DNA of 64,000 nt from Chaetoderma sp. LZ-2023a (taxonomy: Eukaryota > Mollusca > Caudofoveata > Chaetodermatida > Chaetodermatidae): assembly GCA_034401795.1 (NCBI GenBank), contig CM067367.1:80105736-80169735 (forward strand), written 5' to 3'. The position numbers and the translations under genes were made by a program. Every line of letters starts with the position of its first letter. Positions within the stretch are counted from its first letter, which is position 1. Below the pieces are notes generated by a model. The model worked only from the letters and a program-made list of their open reading frames with translations. It did not search any database and was not told the DNA's origin. This document shows, piece after piece, positions 56,211 to 64,000 of the stretch.

Positions 56211-56565
56211 TGGATATTTTTAAAAACCCGGTCGATAGAGCATTACTTGTGCCAAAGATGATTAACTAGCCTCCAGCTGCTTAGAGCTATTGAACGATCT
56301 TGTTTGTAGCTGTGCTCCTACATCTTGTGCCGTGTGATACAAATGGCTTGCAGGTGAGCTGCAGCCTGTAACTATGAGGGATTGTGTCCTGCAGATGGAT
56401 CAGATGTACCTTCGTGTGCAGGCCGTTTAACACACGCAATATTATGCGACAGTGACTCATACAATGTATATTGAATCAGACATTTCATAAGTCATTTAGA
56501 TAGGGCTAAGTTTCCATCTGTTAGTTATGAGATTTAGCCTAGGTAACAAGATAGTTCACAATATA
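56211..56565. other. Unassigned DNA
   Basis: May contain the last decayed codons of the preceding pseudogene; no motif. Confidence 0.3.
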
Positions 56566-56966
56566 CCCTTTCAATTTATCCATCGATCATCTGACGTCAT
56601 ATGACGTCATAATCAACTAAGTGGCGTGTAAGGTTACATTATAATTAATTATGGCATGAATGACTCGATTTAGTCCGTCCCTAACGCTTAATAGTTCGAC
56701 ACGTTGTAGGAATTGTATGGCTTTACCATTTACTAACCATTCTGCTGGATATTTTGAAAAGTAATTTCACTGGGCGCTGTTGCTGCAGCATTAGCAGCAA
56801 CAGCAACCAGTAAAATTAGTTTCAAAATATTCAACAGCTTACCTGTATAGTTTTCTGGAGATTGAGTCAGGGAGTTCGGGGACCGATCGATCCCAATACG
56901 AGCGATGTGTGGATGGAACTTAGCTAGGGGTCGGAGAGGCATAGCTAAAACTGGAAAGATCCATTG
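56566..56966 (+). mobile_element. MITE family A, full-length copy
   Basis: Ends CCCTTTCAATTTATCC and AAAACTGGAAAGATCCATTG. The internal hairpin has arms TGGATATTTTGAAAAGTAAT and GTTTCAAAATATTCAACAG around GCTGCAGCATTAGCAGC. Confidence 0.88.
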
Positions 56967-57008
56967 TTTGAATATAGGCCATTTGCGAGATTCTACACTT
57001 AACGAAAT

Positions 57009-57570
57009 AAAAATTTCACTGATGGTTACTGTTGGTAATGATGGATATAATTCCGTCCGCCATTTTTATCTGCCATGTTTAATCGTATTAGACCATACCA
57101 CTAACTAACTGTCACATATATATTATCATTTTACTAATGTTGACAAATCAGATGCACAGGCGATCTCTATATGTGCCATTCTCTGTTAAATATTGAATAC
57201 TATCATTGAAAAGACAGCCGTTTTATTGGCCATTTAGAAATATGATTGTTTGTTCATCTAGATGAGCAGAAATAATTTTTATCGAATTCATTGATCCAGA
57301 AAATATATAGTCTACACCAAAAGTGTCTTCCTTCATGGCGTAGTTTCAGAGATATTGACGTTCAATGGTCGCATTGGTGAAATGGCGGCCATCATGGAAA
57401 ATGGCGGTGTATGTAATTCGCACCTACTTTTGACAAAGTCATCACGTGGCTTCATGGTCTCCACACCGCAATGATACATTTTAGCCTTGAGGACAAATGT
57501 TGCTCTGCGGTTCCCGGTACAGTCATCTTTAGCTGGACTCTCCATCAGGACATCTAGCACGTGTACAATA
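57009..57570 (+). repeat. Repeat family E, copy 2
   Basis: Inverse of 43900-44512, with TAATTCCGTCCGCCAT, CAGAGATATTGACGTTCAAT, GGTGAAATGGCGGCCATC and TGCGGTTCCCGGTAC. It follows immediately on a family A MITE. No coding capacity. Confidence 0.7.
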
Positions 57571-57747
57571 AGGAAAAACAATATTTACATTGGACGTTGA
57601 GCGTCATGATATGTGTGGTGGCGCAACAGCTTAATTTGGCTCCTTCATATTGTGATGTGTTGTCTTAGAAACGTTGAAACTGACACACATTTTTATCGAC
57701 TCCTGCGCATTATTTGACAGAATCAATGACTTATGTAATAATGATGG
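57571..57747. other. Unassigned DNA
   Basis: No signal. Confidence 0.4.
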
Positions 57748-57965
57748 TACAGTACAGATCATAGATAAGTTAATATGTTTCCAAAACTGATCAATTTTGA
57801 ACACGATGTAAGAAATGTTTTGTAGACTATTTTGAGCATGGATGGATTGGAAGACATAGGCAGCAATGTCTTTTATTCCAATCATGTTCAAAATAGTAAA
57901 CAGTGCGTTTTTATTTTGTTTTCGAAACATTCTACGTTATTTCTGGGCGGTACTGTATATATGAT
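57748..57965. mobile_element. MITE family B, diverged copy
   Basis: Left GTACAGTACAGATCATAGAT, right TTATTTCTGGGCGGTACTGT. The core retains TGTAGACTATTTTGAGCATG, GGATTGGAAGACAT, CCAATCATGTTCAAAATAGT. Confidence 0.75.
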
Positions 57966-58034
57966 GAATATAATCCTAAACCTGTTCACATTAATGTCAT
58001 ATCAAAACCATCAACGGCGTTTAGTAAATGTCGT

Positions 58035-58290
58035 GGAGTGGTCGATTTCTAGTTCTACCACGCCCATTTCTAATTAACCCCCGCCCATTTCTAGCTAAGC
58101 CCCGCCCATTTCTAACTAAGCCCAGCCCAATATAAGCTCCCGTTTGAATAGATTTTAACGCTTTGCGCGCTAAATTCCCAGAATCTCAATTTCAAGGTAA
58201 TTATACAGATAAGTTGTTGAATATTTTGAAACTAATTTGACCGCTCCCCGGTCAGATTAGTTTCAAAATAATCAACATAATGCTTCTGAA
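58035..58290 (-). mobile_element. MITE family A variant with shortened hairpin
   Basis: Three or four tandem copies of a block like GCCCATTTCTAACTAAGCCC lead to the core GTTGAATATTTTGAAACTAA. The loop is only TTGACCGCTCCCCGGTCA. Probably a derived end of the family. Confidence 0.7.
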
Positions 58291-58358
58291 ATTGTAAATT
58301 CACTAACGACATACACGTCTGACGTTAAGTGTAGCCCGTTAACATGTCATTAAATGAA

Positions 58359-58740
58359 ACTTTCCCGTTTATCCATCAATCATATGATGTCATAATCAAC
58401 TGCGTGACGTGTAGGCTGACGTCATAATCATTGACGCCATAAATGCCGTAAATAAGTTCGTCATGAACGCATAATTGACGGACTAAAGCGTTGTTGTACG
58501 AATTGCATGTCTTTACTATTTAATAAACATGCTGTTAAATATTTTGAAACTAATTTGACTGGGCGCTGTTGTTGCCATAGGCAGTAACAGCACCCAGTCA
58601 AATTAGTTTCAAAATTTTCAACAGCTTACCTATGTAGTTTTCTGGAAATTGAGATTCGAAGAGTGCATGGATCGATCGATCGCAACACTGTCAAAGCGTG
58701 GGTGGAGCTTAGCTAGAGATGGGCGGGGCATAGAAAAAAG
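58359..58740 (+). mobile_element. MITE family A copy, right end damaged
   Basis: Starts CTTTCCCGTTTATCCATC and has the complete hairpin core. It ends at GGGCGGGGCATAG, after which the normal GGAAAGGTCC terminus is missing. Confidence 0.85.
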
Positions 58741-58827
58741 CTGGGTTCCTCTATTGTGATTTCAGATAACAGATTAACATATTTTATTGTGACGTCATAT
58801 ACTTGATTTAGGGGGCCAGTTTAACAA

Positions 58828-58980
58828 AGGTGCGTAAGTACGATATTGGAGGTAAATATGGCGTAAGTACAGTAGGGGGCGTAAATCGGGTTTCACGAAA
58901 AGCGCGTAACTTACGCGGGGGCGTAAATATGGTCGTAACTTACGCGTGCTGAGACCCACGCGTAAGTTAGACGAAAATGT
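58828..58980. repeat. Cluster of GCGTAAGT/ACTTACGC motifs
   Basis: At least seven occurrences of GCGTAA or its extension within about 150 bases, in both orientations, some as palindromes such as GCGTAACTTACGC. The region is CpG-rich compared with its surroundings. Transposon end or protein-binding array; undecided. Confidence 0.6.
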
Positions 58981-59704
58981 CTAACTCAGAACATCACGCT
59001 CAGAATCGCCTTTTCCTGCGTACACGGCGAGTATTCGCGAGAGGCTAATTAGGTCAACATTTAGGTCGGTAACACGTGTTAAAAACGTGTTTATTCATAG
59101 CTATTTCTTTTGTGCACTTCGGAACTTCGCACATTTTCCAGAATGCATTGCTATCGACACAAACAGATCATCACTGAAAGGTTTGCCTTTACTATATACC
59201 GTAATTTAAGCTGCCAAAATGAGTCACCAGTTTTCGAATATCCCTATCGCTGTTCTGATAAAGCTCATCTTCTGCCGCGCCTCGCTTCTAACATGTCAAA
59301 GCTACATCTTCGATCTAAAAGTACAGGCAATATTTTGTTGTTTGAAATAATAGAGCCATCATCCTCTATGTGGGGGGGGGGGCGGATTGTGGAGTTCGAA
59401 CGAACCCCTTAAACTTGGTCAATTTCTGTTTAATATCTTTACATTGAATTTGCCTATATGTGATATAAATATGAGTCAGATATGACTATGTTGATATTAT
59501 CTATTTTGTTGATTTTTATGCCTAGATTGCGGTAATATGCACCATTTTACATTCAGAAATAAAACAATCATCTTAAGGGTGGAATCCCAGCCAGACCACG
59601 CTCACGAACGCCCGCCCCACAACCCCCTTCAGAATCCCACCGTACGGCCCTGATCAGAGTGCACCCACATATTCCTATAGACAAAGCGCGAAACTTAGGC
59701 CAAT
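58981..59704. other. Unassigned DNA
   Basis: The frame 59110-59412 has no motif. A short G-run is at about 59371. No supported gene. Confidence 0.4.
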
Positions 59705-60370
59705 GACAATTCACTTAGTGGCGGCGACCCATGGAGGAAAAAGTAAAGTCCTGGGTTCACTACTCTGCAGCACTTCTGATATTGCTGCACGCTGTGCCAT
59801 GAGAAAAATAGCTGTCCAGTCATTCTGGAAGCTGTAGATTCGCATATCAAAGTTGTCCTTGACAAAAAAGACTACGTTTGTACAACGCAATTCGTGTATT
59901 CTTAATACTGTACGACTGTAACAGCTGGGTAACTCCAAAGGCAGCTCCAGACAAGCCTGATGCCTGCGGCCGCAAACACCTCCCCACACTCATTGGACAC
60001 GGATGGGCCGACATATTACTTTCCAATGGTGTAATATACAATTTGTGTAATGCAACGCGACTGTTAGTAAAAGTCGCCCCGCAAAGAAGGTCCATGTTTG
60101 AATATGTGCTAATATAAGAAGAAGACACACCCGCACAGAGAGCCTTACTGGAAGCCAGCACATATACAGCCGGTGGAGGGTGTCATTGGATAAGTCTCGT
60201 AGGCGTAATATGAAGCTACCCCAAGAAAACAGGACCCTGTACGCTGGGATAAAGAATGAACCTGAGGAAGCTAATGATTTCGGCTGAGGACAAGACGCAG
60301 TGGTCAAAACGGTTAATGGCTGATTGCATGCAGCTGTAGGATGTTTCTACTACCACAGCTGCAGATTACA
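59705..60370 (+). pseudogene. Second LINE copy, 3' end
   Basis: This is a plus-strand copy of the LINE found at 11285-12322, homologous from the GSLLCST region to the last bases (GGATGTTTCTACTACCACAG). Open fragments such as 59878-60117 keep VTPKAAPDKPDACGRKHL and PQRRSMFEYVL, equivalent to AAPKAALDKLDAC and RWSMFGHVL in the first copy. Several stops. It is 5'-truncated, as is usual for LINE copies made by incomplete reverse transcription. Confidence 0.85.
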
Positions 60371-61320
60371 ATACATCATCACCACCAATATGCCATATAT
60401 CTATGACTAATTTTCTTATTCACATGGACATGTTAAAATATGTTAAATAGAGTATTTTTGCAATGCAGTTTTTAGATGCGGGTATCAGCTCAATAACACT
60501 TAGTCCCTTAGTGTGTCGGCCGGTCGCTCACAAAAGCATATTCCTGGCTGTATCCCTATCTAAAAAAATGCTGATCCGATTTGGCTAAGATTTTAATACA
60601 ACGAAGGAACATGCCTGCCAGAGTATTTCCAGACGCTGACCGTAATAGGAATAAAATAGCTGGGATCCGAATTAGATCAAATTCTAGATATGTGAATAGT
60701 TCGGAAACTACTGGGCTTATTGGTAACACAGTAACGGGTGTGACCATACGTTAGGATTCCACAACTTTGTGTCAGGTGATCTGAAAGAAATTCGGAAATC
60801 CGAAAAAAACGGGAAAATCCGAAAAGGAGCGGCTTTCCTTAGTAGGGGTATGTCTACCATATATTATGGAGCGGGCTAGATAATGCATCTACCTTCCGGC
60901 CACCATGCCATGATACGATGCATTAAACTATTCAACTTTTTATAACTTCATTTCAACTTCATTCACAATGCGTTGCTAAATTTTCAACCACATTTATATT
61001 ACCTAGGCTATATTCCACACATCAGTCATTGACCGTGACCGCAAATGTCAGACTAAAAGCCTAGTCACAGAGGGAAGAACAAGGCAACAGCACTTATTAC
61101 ATAGAAAGCCTAGGTAATGGCCATAATTGTAATTAACAGGACCAGTACAGATGAACCTGGTGAACACTAACAATGATGATTCTGTACTCGATTATGCCCA
61201 TATAGAGAAAGCTATGGATAAAGATTGGGCAATGTGTTACTGAATCAATTGGCTATTGGATGGCATGCGTGTGTTGGTTGGCATGCGTGTATGTACGCCA
61301 ACACATGATCTGTAACCACC
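60371..61320. other. Unassigned DNA
   Basis: No exon, repeat terminus or RNA gene recognised. Confidence 0.4.
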
Positions 61321-61682
61321 ACCGCCACCGATGACGACGACGATGACGACGGCGACGACGATAGCACTATGGGGTGGGGGGGGGGGGGGTGTTAACAGGT
61401 CAACAGCATCGTCACCGTTGTTGTTATTGTGATTCTAAATTAGGTCACTGGTTGAAGTATCGGTTATCGAGTGAGTTAAGCTGAAATCTGATTCGTGGGG
61501 TCAAACCGGCTTGGAATATTACGTCACATGGCAAGATATCAAAGGACTACAAGTACGGCCACGAACCGATGAGATATGTGAGTGGGCGTATATTAGTACG
61601 ATGCAGCAGAAGCGGCCCCCACGAGCGCCCGCACCACCACCCCACCCCAACACCGCCATCATCTCTACCACCACCACCAACA

Positions 61683-61726
<44 letters not shown>

Positions 61727-61925
61727 ACAGCCATCAACAACATGAGGGCCATCTCCACCTCCTCCACCAATGCTACCGGCACGCCCTCTGCTCCGGTTAC
61801 CTACCTCCACAGCCAATGTAATATAAATGCGACCTTAAATAAATACCATTTTCATATAACGAAACTTATTCGTCTGCACTCTCTCTCTCTGTCTTCTCTG
61901 TCCGCTATTTTGGTCGCAATAATAG
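61321..61925. repeat. (GAC)n/(GAT)n microsatellites and G-tract
   Basis: ACGACGACGATGACGACGG at about 61330, a G-run at about 61375-61390, and about 15 GAC units at 61683-61728. The frame 61511-62164 crosses them and the next MITE and is not a gene. Confidence 0.9.
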
Positions 61926-62265
61926 ATGGAATCCGATCTGTCACTCAAGTATATGACGCCATAATCAATTACGTCATACGTAGGCTAACGTCACAATACA
62001 TTGTGGCGTATCTAGCTCCATCAGGAAGACTGATCAGTCCGTCAAGTGTACGAATTGTATGTCTTCACTATTTAATAAACAGTCTGTTGAATATTTTGAA
62101 ACTAATTTGGCCTAGTCAAATTATGTTCAAACTAACCAACAGCTTACCTGCATCATTAGCTTGAAATTGGAATTCAGGATTCAAAGCATATAAATCGATG
62201 CAAGCACGCGGAAAATGTGGGTGGACCTTAGCTAGAAATGGGCGGGGCATAGCTAGAAATGGCTT
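61926..62265 (+). mobile_element. MITE family A, diverged copy
   Basis: It keeps the block order GACGCCATAATCAATTACGT, TTGAATATTTTGAAACTAAT, a much-shortened loop, CAACAGCTTACCTG, then GGGCGGGGCATAGCTAGAAA. Termini are eroded. Confidence 0.75.
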
Positions 62266-62490
62266 CGTCTATTTCACTAATGATAGAGCAGAAAACTAGT
62301 TGCTTATTGGGCATTGAATGACGTAACACTATATAACTTCGCCACATGAAGGTACATTCGCCCCTAACTTGATCGAACATAAATTCAGTTTTCAAAGGAA
62401 CTAGTTTGGTGCCATTTTACAGAGTTGCTGTCCTGACACGACATCATGGTCACTAAACCTACGATACAACTATACAACCCACATCCCTCA
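62266..62490. other. Unassigned DNA
   Basis: No signal. Confidence 0.4.
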
Positions 62491-62578
62491 GTGAAAGTGT
62501 TATTGGTCTACCTAAAGAGAGGAGGGGCTGAACAGTGAAAGTGTTATTGGTCTACCTAAAGAGAGAAGGGGCTGAACA
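62491..62578. repeat. 44-bp tandem duplication
   Basis: Two adjacent units beginning GTGAAAGTGTTATTGGTCTA and ending GGGGCTGAAC, differing at about one base, so recent. Confidence 0.95.
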
Positions 62579-62732
62579 ACATCAACACCATCAAACCAAC
62601 GCGGGTCAAGAAGATAGCCATATGCTGATGAGTACACCGCGAGTCAGACCACAGATACCTTTTCTTTCAACGATACTGAGAATCAACCAGGAACGGCGGG
62701 GTCTTAAATTCTTTTGCATTAGCACTGTAGTT

Positions 62733-62733
62733 A

Positions 62734-62784
<51 letters not shown>

Positions 62785-62790
62785 TGGATG
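62733..62790. repeat. (GAT)n microsatellite
   Basis: About 16 GAT units; poly-Asp and poly-Met frames across it are artefacts. Confidence 0.95.
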
Positions 62791-62864
62791 AGGATGTGGA
62801 AGAGCATGCCATGTGTGCACAAGGTGATGCGTCGTATTCCACTTGCGAGCACCGGAGATAACAT

Positions 62865-63227
62865 ACCCTTCCATTTTATCTATCCATCATATGACTATGT
62901 GACGTGCAGGATGACATCAAATTCATGACGTCATGAATGACTCGATTTAGTCCATCTTATCCGCTTAAAGGTCCGACGCGTTGTACGAATTGTATGTCTT
63001 TCCTAATTAATAAACATGATGTTGAATATTTTGAAACTAATTTGACTGGGCGCTGTTTCTGCAGCGCACAGTCGAATTAGTTTCAAAATATTCAACAGCT
63101 TACCTGTATAGCTTTCTGGAAATTGATAGTCAGGCAGTTCAGAGATCGATCGATCACAACACAAACGAGGCCAGTGTGTGTGGAGCTTAGATGAGCGGGG
63201 CATAGCTAAAACTGGAAATGTTCATTG
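62865..63227 (+). mobile_element. MITE family A, near full-length copy
   Basis: Left end ACCCTTCCATTTTATC, TGACGTCATGAATGACTC, the core with a short GCTGTTTCTGCAGC loop, right end TAGCTAAAACTGGAAATGTT then CATTGG. Confidence 0.88.
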
Positions 63228-64000
63228 GATAAACTTTCTCCATGCCTCCATTGGTTTTGTGGACGTTGTTACAAATTAATATGACCCTTTCCTTGAATAT
63301 AACACTTGTCTGAAGTGTGGCCGTGCGATGATTAATCTGTGCTAATTGCTAAGGAAACAGTTATATTTGTTCACAGAACAATGCATGACACGTTAGATAT
63401 GCCATAGAAATGAAGCTTTAATTAAAGACGTTTAAATTGCTTTTTGTTACAAAATATTTTAATAATTTTTGTAACGTTGAATTCCGTTTTGGTCAATGTT
63501 TGATAAACTCATTAAAAGTGTCAATGATTCTATATAACATGGTTAATTTGGACATTAAACTGAGATTTGGTTTAGTGGTGAAATAACCCAGATCGGGGTA
63601 GTTCGTCACCCACAGGAAATGACTCGTATCACAGCACACAAACAACCGATTTTCTTCAAAGTATAGCTTTTTTATTCAGTGGACTCAAAGTGCTCTAAGC
63701 AATAGTATTCTAGATAGAAAAGGAATGCATTGCTCGTGTACGCATAAAAATGCGCTGAAATCTGGCGAAGTAACCCAATTTTATGATGCTCAATGCCAGT
63801 TTGCAATCATGGTCTAACCGTGGCTCGACACAACTAGATAATCTATGCTAACGTGTGGAACGTAACCTCGCTTGTACGTGCCTGGCTCAGAATGAACAAG
63901 AACCGTTATGTATCTGTTCACAGAAAGATAATCTAGATATATAATTTGCGCAATAGCGATCAGAGACATTTCTTGATGACAAAGAGATAAGATCAAACTG
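63228..64000. other. Unassigned DNA to the window end
   Basis: AT-rich with short motifless frames only. No exon or repeat boundary was recognised. Confidence 0.4.

Noticed and set aside
61511-62164. 217-codon plus-strand frame
   Set aside because: Crosses a GAC microsatellite and a MITE; the Asp run and the rest are artefacts.

Overview
The window is animal nuclear DNA, most likely from a marine invertebrate; the phylum cannot be fixed from the sequence. It is AT-rich, intron-containing and dominated by decayed mobile elements. The transposon mix is DIRS-type tyrosine-recombinase retroelements, a small single-ORF LINE, a Penelope-like element, a Polinton-type polymerase remnant and many hairpin MITEs. 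I found no prokaryotic-style gene organisation, no rRNA, no tRNA and no CRISPR.

Layout. Positions 1-10 kb hold a terminal-repeat element with internal repeats (1741-2781) and a compound, broken DIRS element (3279-9858). Positions 10-28 kb carry four phase-compatible exons of a plus-strand leucine-rich-repeat (LRR) gene (10364-10436, 21508-21703, 24732-24803, 28092-28193). Its introns are filled with transposons. The first intron holds a minus-strand LINE (11285-21400) that is itself split by a structurally complete but mutated 7.06 kb DIRS element (12323-19385). A Penelope-like remnant and MITEs sit in the later introns. Positions 28-47 kb hold few genes: a promoter-like TATA box, a 150-bp (TA)n tract, a second terminal-repeat element with ~150-bp internal repeats, an ORF built on a 45-bp minisatellite, an isolated possible exon, and a dead family B DNA polymerase.

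The clearest intact gene is a GT11 alpha-1,2-fucosyltransferase-like gene at 47207-48412 (401 codons). Positions 50-64 kb contain two decayed copies, in opposite orientation, of a repeated protein family of unknown function, a second LINE copy, and a dense run of one ~400-bp MITE family.

Two host genes are therefore supported with confidence: the partial LRR gene and the fucosyltransferase. No joint pathway links them. The most interesting signals are structural. Three MITE families with different termini share one internal hairpin core. One MITE family carries CRE-like TGACGTCA sites. Nested DIRS/LINE junctions can be placed to the base. One DIRS locus pairs the left end of one copy with the right ends of two. 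Several perfect or near-perfect hairpins and short-motif clusters match no named family I know. All repeat families were defined by reading within this window only.
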